30,602 nucleotides of DNA from a virus, in IMG/VR virus record IMGVR_UViG_3300008218_000032, positions 1 to 30,602 of that record; one strand, given 5' to 3'. Both the position numbers and the translations under genes were made by a program. Below the pieces are notes generated by a model. It made no database searches. It was not told where the DNA came from and worked only from the letters and a program-made list of their open reading frames with translations. Below, piece by piece: positions 1 through 8,500 of the stretch; the stretch's first letter is position 1; each line of letters starts with the position of its first letter.

Positions 1-22
1 GGTGGGGATTGTAGGTGGGGAT
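1..22. repeat. Short G-rich direct repeat at window edge
   Basis: The nine bases GGTGGGGAT occur at 1-9 and again at 14-22, a 13-base period, and another G-run follows. They lie downstream of the primase-helicase stop. Only 63 bases separate that stop from the window edge, so I cannot tell whether the repeat continues outside. No gene or terminator is visible in 1-63. Confidence 0.35.
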
Positions 23-63
23 CGGGGGATGAGAAAGGGTGACGGCTGCAAGGATGTAGAGCA

Positions 64-2394
64 TTAGTTCATCACCGGGTCTGGTAGGTTCATCATGCGC
101 TGGATGGCTTCAGATGCTCGCTGCTGCTCTGCTTCGGCAGCGTGTATGGTAGCCATGGGTATCCCATCGAAACCGCGCAGTCGCTTCTTGCCGACCTGCC
201 GCTGCTTTGGCACGATCTTAATCTCTCGCTCCGCAAAGACATAGCTGATGGTGTTCATCAGGTCAGGTGTTCTCACCGAGAACCGGATGGCGTTCTGCCG
301 GCACCAGAACTGGTAGACCTCGCTCATCGTCAACGATGGAACAAACCCGTGCTGCTGTAGGTAGAATGGGCCATCCCTACCCTTGCGCGCTGCCTCGGCT
401 ATCCAATCCTCAGCGAGCGAATTGAATCCATCCTCGATGATGGCCAGGGCGAACGTCTCATGGCTCGGCCGGCCGCTCTCAATGAGGGCAGTGCGCCAAG
501 CAGTCTCCAGTGGAAAGCCCACATCATGAGTTATCTGTCGCTCCAGCAGGTGGTGGTAGAAGCAAGCTGCAGTCGGCCAGTTGGTATCGTTCTCCAGTAT
601 AAGCGCGTTTAGGAGCTCTCTGTCGTGTCCTAGCACCTTATCCGCCCTAAGTATCGTATAGCGCCTGTCTGAGGCTTCTAGGCGTATCGGAGCGGTGTGG
701 TTGGAGGTGATTACCATGTTGAAGTGTACTGGGAATTGCATGGCCGCTATACCCATGCGTCGAATTGAAATGAAGTCGTCAGCTATCCAGTTCTTCATGG
801 TGTTGAGAACCTTAGCGTCTCTGAGCGTGGAGTCGGAGACTTCGTTGGCCACCATGAACAGGCAGTCAGCCAATCGAACCGGGTCAAACGAGTCCTCCAG
901 GTTCTTGTAGTTCACGCCCAGGTGGTAGTCGCCATAGAGGACTCGCATCAGTCGGTCAAAGAACAGTCCCTTGCCCGTTCCCTGGGCGCCGAACACCACG
1001 AGAGCCGTGCGGTTTCTTTGCATACGTCCCCGGTGGAGTGACTGGAGTGGTCGGGCCAGCCAGTCCAGAACGTAGTCATAGATCCGCTGGTTGTCTCCGC
1101 AGAGCTGCCTGAGCAGGGTCTCGATGACATCGAATGGCCCAAGCACCGGTCGGATGGGGAGCCCGCGCCAGGTGTTGAGGTACGTGTTGCCGTCCTTCAG
1201 CACTGTCCGGTCGATAGTTGACGGGTCGAAGCACAGGTCGCGTGCCGGCGGGAGGTTTGAGGCCATCGACTTGGCCGTATCAGGCACGTAGCCTGCCTGC
1301 CTGAGCCTAGCCTCCATTGACGCTTTGCTGTTGGCAATGTGCCACCGGTCCCCCAGGAAGTAGACGTACTTCCCGTTGTCGAGGATGTAGAACATGCGGT
1401 GCTTGGCTTTGGCCGCGTGGAGGTACTGCAGGACTGACTTCATGCCCCCCTGGACCATGACATCGGTGAGGTCCATGTCTTCAGACAGGGGCACCCTGCT
1501 GGACATCGGGAAGGCCATCGCTGCCCGCTCGTAGTACTGGTCGCCCGCCTCATCCGCATCAAAGACGGTGACCACGTTCTGCGCCTCGCCGGTGTCTCCG
1601 ACCAGCCTGGCTGTGTCTCTCCACCACTTGGCTGTCTTCGCGGCGCTCCCCGGTGCTCCGATGACAGCGCCGGAAATCTTGCCCAGTTCACGCAGGGCAA
1701 CCATCAGCAGCGTATCTATCTCACCCTCGCAGATCCACAGGATAGAGCCCTTGGCCTTGTCGGCAACTTCAGCCGGGTTGTCACCGAACCACACGCTGGT
1801 CGATTTCTTGATACCCATGGCCGCGTTGGGCAGGCGCTTTGACTTGGGGCCATGGGTGTCGGTGGTCAGGCGCCTAACTCCGCTGATTGCCTCACCCTCG
1901 CTATTGTATAGTGGCACCAAGAGATGATGGCTCCGGCCAAAGTAGGGTCGGGGGAGAGCCTGGGTCCAGCCGACCATACCCTTGACCAGTGCGCCGACCC
2001 GGCTGTCGCCCCATCTTGAGTCCAGGTAGACACTCAGGGCGTGAGACTTCAGCGCCTCTTCCTGCGCCCGAACCCATGCGGTTGCGAAGTCGAGCGGCTC
2101 CACCTTGGCTTTGGCTGTGACTTCTTTCTTGGGGGCACTGGATGGGGTCAGCCCCTGCTCGACTGCAAGTTGGATAGCCAAGCCCTTGGCCGACCAGTTC
2201 TCACCGCAGTTGTGGCAGATAAATGTACCCGGATCGTCTTCGGATGGTGGATGGCAGGAAGCCGAACCGTAGGATGCAGATTGATTCTTGTGCGGCTGCA
2301 CCGGGCACGGCAGGTTTGTGACCAAACTGTCGCCCACTATTCGCGATATAGCTTGGTAGTTTGCCGCACGCAGTACGTCGATTACAGTGTACAA
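64..2394 (-). CDS. Primase-helicase (CHC2 zinc finger, TOPRIM, D5-like helicase)
   Basis: Replication protein expected to prime and unwind phage DNA in the cytoplasm. Numbering from an upstream GTG at 2424, residues C40, H45, C70 and C73 form a CHC2-type zinc ribbon. A TOPRIM domain follows, with the acidic CEGEID (about 232-237) and FDADEAG (288-294). The C-terminal half is a P4/D5-type superfamily-3 helicase: Walker A GAQGTGKG (479-486), Walker B-like LFMVANE (522-528) and arginines in SDRRY (585-589). I prefer the TTG start at 2394 because AAGGGGG lies six bases before it. The GTG at 2424 has no Shine-Dalgarno and would fall at or before the start of a transcript from the promoter at 2429-2458. 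From 2394 the protein is 776 residues. It is the only replication gene in the window, and it follows the lysis cassette rather than lying in an early region. Function is confident; the start is less so. Confidence 0.93.
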   Translation of the reverse strand: MYTVIDVLRAANYQAISRIVGDSLVTNLPCPVQPHKNQSASYGSASCHPPSEDDPGTFICHNCGENWSAKGLAIQLAVEQGLTPSSAPKKEVTAKAKVEPLDFATAWVRAQEEALKSHALSVYLDSRWGDSRVGALVKGMVGWTQALPRPYFGRSHHLLVPLYNSEGEAISGVRRLTTDTHGPKSKRLPNAAMGIKKSTSVWFGDNPAEVADKAKGSILWICEGEIDTLLMVALRELGKISGAVIGAPGSAAKTAKWWRDTARLVGDTGEAQNVVTVFDADEAGDQYYERAAMAFPMSSRVPLSEDMDLTDVMVQGGMKSVLQYLHAAKAKHRMFYILDNGKYVYFLGDRWHIANSKASMEARLRQAGYVPDTAKSMASNLPPARDLCFDPSTIDRTVLKDGNTYLNTWRGLPIRPVLGPFDVIETLLRQLCGDNQRIYDYVLDWLARPLQSLHRGRMQRNRTALVVFGAQGTGKGLFFDRLMRVLYGDYHLGVNYKNLEDSFDPVRLADCLFMVANEVSDSTLRDAKVLNTMKNWIADDFISIRRMGIAAMQFPVHFNMVITSNHTAPIRLEASDRRYTILRADKVLGHDRELLNALILENDTNWPTAACFYHHLLERQITHDVGFPLETAWRTALIESGRPSHETFALAIIEDGFNSLAEDWIAEAARKGRDGPFYLQQHGFVPSLTMSEVYQFWCRQNAIRFSVRTPDLMNTISYVFAEREIKIVPKQRQVGKKRLRGFDGIPMATIHAAEAEQQRASEAIQRMMNLPDPVMN

Positions 2395-2428
2395 GTCACG
2401 CCCCCTTGATGAATATGTTGGCACAATG

Positions 2429-2458
2429 ATAATGGGGTTGTGCTTTTACTTTCGTCAA
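2429..2458 (-). promoter_or_regulatory. Candidate sigma70-type promoter for the primase-helicase gene
   Basis: Reading leftward, TTGACG (2458-2453, five of six matches to the -35 consensus) is followed after 18 bases by CATTAT (2434-2429, four of six to the -10 consensus). Transcription would begin near 2422, giving a leader of about 28 bases before the TTG start at 2394, with AAGGGGG inside it. The promoter overlaps the last bases of the preceding small gene. It could let replication genes be expressed separately from the late operon. Identified by eye only. Confidence 0.45.
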
Positions 2459-2637
2459 GAACTTTCGGTTGTTTTTTTCCGTCTCCGCCCCGGTGCGCCG
2501 TTCAGGCGGGCGGCTGCAGCTTTTCTCAGGGCATCCCTTGGGGCTTGCAGTTTCTTCCCTGTCTTCTTGGCATATTGCTTTGCTTCTCTGTAGCCCTCTT
2601 TGCTGTACGCAAAGTGCTTTCCGCCAACTTTAGGCAT
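2455..2637 (-). CDS. Small, highly basic protein of unknown function
   Basis: A 60-residue protein rich in Lys, Arg and Ala. It begins MPKVGGKHFAYSKEG, has a helical middle with repeated AKK/GKK clusters, and ends in an RRRKK run. The style (MPKVGGKHF followed by Tyr, Lys and Ala) matches a class of short proteins I have seen encoded near lysis or structural genes of environmental phages, but no function is assigned to them. The charge suggests nucleic-acid or envelope binding; that is inference. The ATG overlaps the preceding gene's stop by eight bases, and GGGGA precedes it, so it is probably translated by coupling. It is the last gene before the primase promoter. Confidence 0.7.
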   Translation of the reverse strand: MPKVGGKHFAYSKEGYREAKQYAKKTGKKLQAPRDALRKAAAARLNGAPGRRRKKTTESS

Positions 2638-2869
2638 CGTCTTGTCCCCAGTCTATTTCAGCGGTGGCCTCTGCTGTGTCTTCAAGCAGAACCTTGATCG
2701 CCTCAGGTTTCAGTTGTCGCAAGAGCCAAACGGCCCCGCGCTTTATGGCCGCTTCAGCAAGCAGTCGATACTCTTCTGGTACATCTTTAGGCACGGCACC
2801 CATCCCAAATCCAATAACGGCCTTCAGTAATTCTGCTGCGCCTTCTTCGATCTCTAGCGGGGTGGGCAT
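2630..2869 (-). CDS. Small helical protein of unknown function in the lysis cassette
   Basis: A 79-residue protein beginning MPTPLEIEEGAAELL. An open frame extends upstream to 3016, but that extension is only a frame-shifted reading of the preceding lipoprotein-like gene. The ATG at 2869 has AAGGGG upstream and lies within the last 16 bases of that gene, the usual coupled arrangement here. The protein is mostly predicted helix, with a mildly hydrophobic stretch (LLKAVIGFGMGAV, about 14-26) that could associate with membrane but is short for a transmembrane span. The C-terminus is acidic (ending DWGQDDA). I do not recognise the family. Its position suggests a lysis accessory role, but nothing in the sequence proves it. 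Confidence 0.7.
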   Translation of the reverse strand: MPTPLEIEEGAAELLKAVIGFGMGAVPKDVPEEYRLLAEAAIKRGAVWLLRQLKPEAIKVLLEDTAEATAEIDWGQDDA

Positions 2870-3255
2870 TGGCAACACCCCTTGATGTCCAGGTCTTTCG
2901 GGCCTTCCTGGGTGTAGACCACTTTGCCGTCCACAGTGCAGGTCACCTTGTGTGGAGCTTTGACCTTGAACTTGCAGTGTGCAGCGTCTTTCGCTTTGAT
3001 ACTGAGCGTACCACAACCCACCAGAGCTAGGACTACAACGCCGACGATGATGGAGGCTGAAGTAAAACGCCCCTTTTTATCGCGCCGAGGGCCGCCAATT
3101 GGCAGCGCCGTGATGGCTCGAAGGAAGACGACTAGAGCGCCGATGACAGTGGTCTTCAGGTCCATCCAGTTGCTCGACTGGAGGTACTCAAGCACTCCCA
3201 GTACGGCCACGATGACCCCCATCCAGACTGTCTTTGACTTGTACCACTTCTTCAT
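2854..3255 (-). CDS. Holin-like membrane protein fused to a lipoprotein-like (o-spanin-like) domain
   Basis: A 133-residue protein with two halves. Residues 1-55 carry a basic start (MKKWYKSKTVW), a hydrophobic span (about 11-26) and a second (about 36-52). This resembles small phage holins that begin with KSKTVW-type motifs and end in an LRxITxxPI-like segment, here LRAITALPI. Residues 56-133 look like a complete lipoprotein precursor: positive stretch RRDKKGR, hydrophobic SIIVGVVVLALVG and a perfect lipobox LVGC (78-81), then a small Cys-rich domain (C81, C94, C106, C127, C128, C130). In many phages of diderm hosts a holin and an outer-membrane lipoprotein spanin are separate genes; here one frame encodes both. 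The start overlaps the upstream gene by four bases (ATGA). Alternatives are an internal start, proteolytic separation or a sequencing frameshift. Function is inferred. Confidence 0.8.
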   Translation of the reverse strand: MKKWYKSKTVWMGVIVAVLGVLEYLQSSNWMDLKTTVIGALVVFLRAITALPIGGPRRDKKGRFTSASIIVGVVVLALVGCGTLSIKAKDAAHCKFKVKAPHKVTCTVDGKVVYTQEGPKDLDIKGCCQCPPR

Positions 3256-3476
3256 TGCTGACTCCCGTTGCTTTGAACCTTGGCCTCGATTCGAGCGACA
3301 CAGATTTCAGTCTGTGATACGCGCTGACCAAGCTCTTTCACGTCTGACTTGATTTCTTTTACGTCGCGGCTGAGTTCACGCGAGGTGTTACTATCCTTGC
3401 CGTAGCGAAAAGCCAACGATAAACCGGCCACTAAAAAGCCGCCCAGCAGGCTGGCCCATGGCAATGCTTCATGCAT
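3252..3476 (-). CDS. Small membrane-anchored coiled-coil protein (inner-membrane spanin-like)
   Basis: A 74-residue protein with one N-terminal transmembrane segment (LPWASLLGGFLVAGLSLAF, about 5-23), then a charged heptad-like region (ELSRDVKEIKSDVKELGQRV, about 34-53) that should form a coiled coil. One membrane span plus a coiled coil is the layout of inner-membrane spanins (Rz-like) and also of XhlA-type hemolysin accessory proteins. Both belong in lysis cassettes, and this gene lies directly after the endolysin. Its ATG overlaps the endolysin stop by eight bases, and AAGGAG is 10 bases upstream. A lipobox protein in the next gene makes the spanin reading attractive, but length and topology cannot exclude a holin or antiholin. 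Confidence 0.75.
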   Translation of the reverse strand: MHEALPWASLLGGFLVAGLSLAFRYGKDSNTSRELSRDVKEIKSDVKELGQRVSQTEICVARIEAKVQSNGSQQ

Positions 3477-4296
3477 CTTCTAATTTCTCCTTGGCGTACT
3501 CTACAATATAGCCCCCATCGGCGTGAGCAAAATATGTGTGCGCCCAGATTCCCGGCTGCTTTGGGTCGCGCAAGTCGCGCGGCAGTCTACCCATTCTCAT
3601 GGTGTTATTGGCCTTTAGGCCCAGCCACCTCTGCGGGATGGTTTCTACAACGTCACATAGATAAGCGATAAGGTCAGTCGCGGAATCCAGCGCCTCTTTC
3701 GTTGGCACAACATAACGTTTCTTATGTGCCCACTTTGCGGAGATGATTCGCTTCTTTTCTTCTCCCCGAGCCAGGTGACCGTAATAAATATTCTCCACCT
3801 CAAGGCCGAGCGTATGCTTATTCCACCGCCCCGCATGACCCAGCCTATCGTGGGTATCTGCGTGCTGTGTGATTGTGCCCTCAGACGAGACGATAAAGTG
3901 GACGCCGAGATGCCGTCTTGAAAGTATGTTGACTATCCTGGAGACCCCGCGAGCCACCGGCTCATGAACTACTATGCCAACAGGGGTTATCTTCCGCCTT
4001 GCCTTGAACCGGTGAACCACGGGGCTCAGGTAGTTTATGACAGGGATGCCCGGTGCCTGAGCCAGCGTGCCATCGGTAATGATGTAGCCCTTCTGGAATT
4101 GCTGCACAAAGGCATTGACTGAGTTACGCCAGAACAGGCCATCTATAGCCCCATCGTAGTGCTTTAGCTCTGCTTGCAGTCTCTTGAGCCCATCCCGGTC
4201 ATCCCAGCTAAACACATTGGTTAGCATGGTGAATGGGATGTTGGCCGCAGTGCAATGCTTGAGTGCCAGTTGGCCGGCCCGGGTCTCAGGCTTCAT
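3469..4296 (-). CDS. Endolysin: N-acetylmuramoyl-L-alanine amidase with N-terminal peptidoglycan-binding domain
   Basis: Cell-wall hydrolase that releases progeny by cutting the bond between N-acetylmuramic acid and L-alanine. Residues about 36-69 (LKRLQAELKHYDGAIDGLF then VNAFVQQFQ) match the PG_binding_1 pattern. An Amidase_2/PGRP-type domain begins near 105. IVVHEP supplies the first likely zinc histidine (H111). GVHFIVSSEGTITQHAD (131-147), GHAGRWNKHTLGLEVEN (153-169, with E166) and the late AHTYFAHADG (252-261) contain the other expected ligand and catalytic positions. A substrate-binding domain at the N-terminus fits a diderm-host endolysin, but this is not decisive. No signal peptide or SAR anchor is evident, so export should depend on a holin from the next genes. 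The start overlaps the previous stop as ATGA. Confidence 0.92.
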   Translation of the reverse strand: MKPETRAGQLALKHCTAANIPFTMLTNVFSWDDRDGLKRLQAELKHYDGAIDGLFWRNSVNAFVQQFQKGYIITDGTLAQAPGIPVINYLSPVVHRFKARRKITPVGIVVHEPVARGVSRIVNILSRRHLGVHFIVSSEGTITQHADTHDRLGHAGRWNKHTLGLEVENIYYGHLARGEEKKRIISAKWAHKKRYVVPTKEALDSATDLIAYLCDVVETIPQRWLGLKANNTMRMGRLPRDLRDPKQPGIWAHTYFAHADGGYIVEYAKEKLEDA

Positions 4297-4559
4297 TTGA
4301 TGATTTCTTCAGCGACACATCGCGGCGAGAGACCAAGGCTCTCCTTGATCTTCTTTTTCTGGCCGTTTGTCGGACTGCCCTTCCACCGTTTCTTCTTGGC
4401 GTAGTATTCCGCAATCCCCGCAATCTCTGCGCGTTTCTTTTCCTTCTCGATACCCGCTTCGATTTCAGCCAACTCGTCTGTGCAATCAATGCCAGCCGCC
4501 GCCATTGCGGTAAAGACCAATTTGCGTTCGGTAAGTTTATAAAGCCTGCCCTTGCTCAT
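4293..4559 (-). CDS. Small charged protein of unknown function upstream of endolysin
   Basis: An 88-residue soluble protein, very rich in Lys, Glu and Ala. A helical region (about 24-58) contains DELAEIEAGIEKEKKRAEI and may form a coiled coil; a basic stretch WKGSPTNGQKKKIKE follows. It contains no hydrophobic span, signal peptide or recognised enzyme motif. It is joined to both neighbours by four-base ATGA overlaps, so it is almost certainly translated as part of the run leading into the endolysin. I do not recognise the family. A virion accessory or a lysis-timing factor are possible from position alone. Confidence 0.72.
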   Translation of the reverse strand: MSKGRLYKLTERKLVFTAMAAAGIDCTDELAEIEAGIEKEKKRAEIAGIAEYYAKKKRWKGSPTNGQKKKIKESLGLSPRCVAEEIIK

Positions 4560-5107
4560 GTCACATTCTCCACTTGGCTGGCGTCATATCTGACGATTTC
4601 AACATTGATATAAAGCGGCCCGCCGCCGGTTATCCCGTCATGGTTTCCGCTATTTGTCGCACTGTAGAGTCGTATGGCTTTTTCTGTCCCCATAAGTGCG
4701 GTCGCGTCGTATTCTGGCCCCGCTTCACCCATCTCGTCATTGAGTCCAAGCCCACCTACGACATCGGAATGATGGCCGGCGTCATCGTAGTTGCCCGCTG
4801 ATGTCACAGCTTGTTGAGAGTAAAGCCCTGCGTGCTCTGCCGCCCAGCCCACTTCGGCGTAGAGATTTGGACCCCCGGTGAAACTTGCAATGGTTCTAAA
4901 CCAGATCCAACGTATGCCCTCGTTAGCTGCAAGTGTGAATATGGCGAAGTCAGCGGAGGTGACTCCGCCCTTGGCTGCGATTTGAGCCTGGGTTAGCTGA
5001 AAGGTTCGGGTGTAGATGGTGCGCCCGTCTGCCGTGCCGCCGCCGCCGATAGAGTCTACCTGGCTTTTTTTCAGGCTAAGTCTTGTGCCGTATCTTGTTA
5101 TTCCCAT
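4556..5107 (-). CDS. Unknown, probable beta-rich virion-associated protein
   Basis: A 183-residue protein without transmembrane segments. After a Gly-rich stretch (SIGGGGTADG, about 19-28) the protein alternates short hydrophobic strands with Gly/Asp/Asn turns (for example GIRWIWFRTIASF and YAEVGWAAEH), typical of beta-sandwich surface proteins of virions. The C-terminus is YINVEIVRYDAS, again a beta strand. The ATG overlaps the preceding stop by one base (TAATG), so it is probably co-translated with the 148-residue protein before it. A tail-tip, fibre or capsid-decoration role is plausible by composition and position, but the family is not recognised. Confidence 0.78.
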   Translation of the reverse strand: MGITRYGTRLSLKKSQVDSIGGGGTADGRTIYTRTFQLTQAQIAAKGGVTSADFAIFTLAANEGIRWIWFRTIASFTGGPNLYAEVGWAAEHAGLYSQQAVTSAGNYDDAGHHSDVVGGLGLNDEMGEAGPEYDATALMGTEKAIRLYSATNSGNHDGITGGGPLYINVEIVRYDASQVENVT

Positions 5108-5553
5108 TAGCTTATCACCACTGTGGTGGTATCTGCCGATGCCACGTATGCGCCGGTCGATACGTCTTCGAGTGTTCTATACGCCTTCACTTTGAGTTCT
5201 GTGAGATGTGCGCCAGAGCCAGCGCATGTAACCTTTATGGACGGGTTAGTGGAATCGATTGTGACTTCAAGAACGCCCCCTGTATTAAAGTCCGAGTCGG
5301 CATGACCGCCCAGGCCCACATTTGTAAACGGGCTTCCGTCAACGTGGATCGCGTGGCTATCTTCATCGACCGTTTCGATAGATATGCTCATGTCTGCATC
5401 GTTATTCGACCTCATTCTGAGTTGCCACGTATGAGCGCCAAAGGGAGGCGTAAATATTGCGCTCTGGAAATCGCTCACCCCCGTCGAAAGCACGAAGGCT
5501 TCCCCAGATTTTTTGTCCAAAGACACCGCGTACATCGATCTTGAATTTGCCAT
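5107..5553 (-). CDS. Unknown, probable virion-associated beta-rich protein
   Basis: A 148-residue protein beginning MANSRSMYAVSLDKKSG. It consists mainly of predicted beta strands separated by Asp/Gly/Ser/Asn turns, with no signal peptide or membrane span. The start has a clear AGGAG six bases upstream, and the 35-base gap before it is the largest within this part of the operon, so it may be translated independently of the giant protein upstream. It lies after the ejection-type proteins and before the lysis cassette, where T7-like phages carry tail fibre genes. A small fibre-associated or decorating role is a guess from location. Confidence 0.8.
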   Translation of the reverse strand: MANSRSMYAVSLDKKSGEAFVLSTGVSDFQSAIFTPPFGAHTWQLRMRSNNDADMSISIETVDEDSHAIHVDGSPFTNVGLGGHADSDFNTGGVLEVTIDSTNPSIKVTCAGSGAHLTELKVKAYRTLEDVSTGAYVASADTTTVVIS

Positions 5554-5588
5554 CTTAGTCTCCTATCGCTCCATATATACAGTGTTAA

Positions 5589-8500
5589 TTATGGCTCTTC
5601 TACCTCAATCCTTCCACCAAAGTATACTTCCTCTGTTTGGAATTTGGGATCTATCTCTCGCAAAATATCCTCAAACCCGGCCTTGCCTACCCATTCCCTC
5701 AAGTACGCAAGGAACCCGCCAACGGCTAGACGTGCAGAGGTGAGGTAGAGCCCCGGCTCCGCGTCCGTCGCATCGTCAGACTTGACTATCCAGCCGGCAT
5801 CCGCAAGTGGTTTGAGTTTATCAAACGCATCGATGTAGTACATCATCTCAGGGCCAGGCTCTCTGGTCTGACCAGCGGTGATCGTATTGCTGAGACCCTC
5901 CATGTCAGCGTAGTATCCCTTGAGGGCCTCTGCGATGTGCTGCTGTGACCGGAGCCTTCGAGAGGCAGCGACCTCACCCCATGTATGCGGACTGCCCTCG
6001 AACATAGGCTCGTGACTCTTTTCATCCATTATGCTGTAGGCCGGGAGCCTCGGGAGGCCAAATTGCTTCGCCGTTTCATCATCCGCATCCTCTTTGGCGA
6101 CGTGCATCTTATTGAAGTTATGCCGCACGTCTACAAGTGCGCTCCGCTGCATCCCTTGCGGCTCCAGCGTCATACCAGCCGTCTTTGCCCACTTCGCCAT
6201 CCCCGGAATGTTCTCGCCCCAGATATCCATCACCCTTGTGATTGTCGGCGGCACAGCCTGCTCTTTCCCAATGTGCAAGAGCACCCTGCCCAGTGTAATC
6301 TCATCCCCATCAAAATATCTTTTCGAGAGCTCCCTTCTCGTCCGGGGGCTCTTCTCAGTTAACCACTGCAACGCTCGGCTTATTTGACCTGGCATCCAGT
6401 TGTCCTGCGGGTCGAACGTAAACCCTGTTGCAGCCTCCAGCAACAGACTGGCCAGACCCACGTCATCTTCATCACCTCTCTGCCCAAGGAACGACTTGAG
6501 GGTAAACGGCTGAAGCCAGCCGACATTGACCCCAGTCCACCAGACATCCTCGGGGGCACCGGAGGCGCCAAACTTGGCCTTGATGGTCCATGGCGTTGCC
6601 ATATACCGCAGGCGCCAAGACATAGGCGAATTGCTCCTGATTGCCCGCCACTCATCTTCAGAGACGCCGGCCTGGGAAACAGACAGTGCCGTCAGATAGT
6701 CCCAGGTGTTCATCATGGCGGCTATCGTCACAGCCTGGACCGGGTTGTCTAAATTCCGCTTCAAGCCCCTAGCGGCCTGTACACCATAGCGCATAAATGG
6801 AGTGACAACGCCGACCGGAGATAGGAAGTGGGCTGTGGACAGCCTGCTCGGGTAAGGAGATGAGAGGAAGTTTACTGCCATTGGGGCATGAGCATAGTTC
6901 TGGCTTATCTCTCGCCCGTCCAGCGAGGCCTGGAACATGTCGGTCCTGGTCTTGCCGCCCCTGTGGTGATCCGGCATGTACGACTTGAAGAACTTCGCGG
7001 CCCGGTAGAGCTGATCGTTAAAGCCATATATGGCATTAGGTAAGTCAGACATGACAGCATGCAGCGCCAACGCCCCTTTGTTTCGTTTGCTGATCCTGCT
7101 CATCAAGTGGTAGGGGAAGGTGTGCATGTTGGTAAAGATGCGCCGAGTGTCACTAAAGTTCTTCCCGTAGATGATGTCGTAGAAGGAGACCCGCGCGTTG
7201 ACCATCAGGTCGGTGCGAGAGAAGTCGCCGCTCAGGGTTTGGCTCTCAAGCAATAGCTTACCCATTGGGCTGTGGGGGTTTGCCATCGCCTGACGGGCAA
7301 GTCCAAGGTAGTGCTGGCCCTCTTTGGTCATTGGATTTACGCCATACATCGGCCCGTGATACAGCCATTGGGTCACATAGTTACGGAAGGCAACTGGCAA
7401 GTTATAGACAGTGCGTAGGCGCTTCCACCACACCACCGTCTTGGGTAGAAGCTTTCTGGCGTACTCGTTGAACTTATGCTCCCAGACCCAGATGCGCTGT
7501 ATATCTCCCCGAACATACTTCCCGGCCAGCCCGCCGAACACATTGATAGTAGTGCCGGGGTATTTCATGTCTGGCATGATCTCATAGCCGGCAGCCCTGG
7601 CCGATTTGGCATCGGGAAAGAAGCTGGCCTCTCGCCATACGCCTGGGAACTGTTTCATTATCTGGCGGAACGCCTTGTGTCTGTTGACGAGGTTTTCAAG
7701 CGAGGCCAGGTCCGCCACCATCATGCGGTCAAACGACACCGGGTCTGTTATAAGGCCGCGCTCTATTTTTGAAATCTCCTTGGGGATACCCATCCGCTTG
7801 TCCCAGTTCGGCATCATCTGACCTGCGGCCTTAGCATGCGCTGCTATATCTTGCGCTGCACCATTGCGCTCAGACCTTAGCAGAGCAAAGTATTCCTTCG
7901 TGTCAATCCGGCCCTCCTTCAGGTCGCGAGTGAGTTCTAAAATGCGGTTTCTCAACTGCACCGTCCGGTCATAGGACTGGGGCATCGCATAGTTGGTTAG
8001 ATTCGCCGGGTTGTCCGCCAAACCTTCGGCCACTACGCCGTCATGGACCATCTGGAACCGGTCTGCAAGTGGACGCGCTGACACATCGCGGTTGAGGAAG
8101 TCAACAACCTGCTCAACGTGTCGCAGCAGAAGGGGTGAAAACTCTGACGCGACGGTGCGGAAGTTTGAGTCAACCTCATAGCGTTTGTGGAGGGGGTTAT
8201 ACCGGTAGCCTGAAACAGCATCATGCACCACCGGAACGACTGGTCCGGTGTACTCAGATGATGTGCGAACCCCTATCTTCCCTGGGCTCAGGCTATCGCT
8301 GTATGTCTTTATGCGAGACGGGTCCAGGGCAGGCATGACCTCAATATCTGGCTTCGGCACATCAATCTTAATCGGCTTGCCTTTTGCGTCATAGGTAACT
8401 TTCTCGCGGCCGGTGACGTGAGGATATGTCTCCCGAACCGTAGTCTCCTGCTTGGGGGTCAGCCTGAACTTCTTTTTGCGCTCTCCCTCATAGTGCTCCC

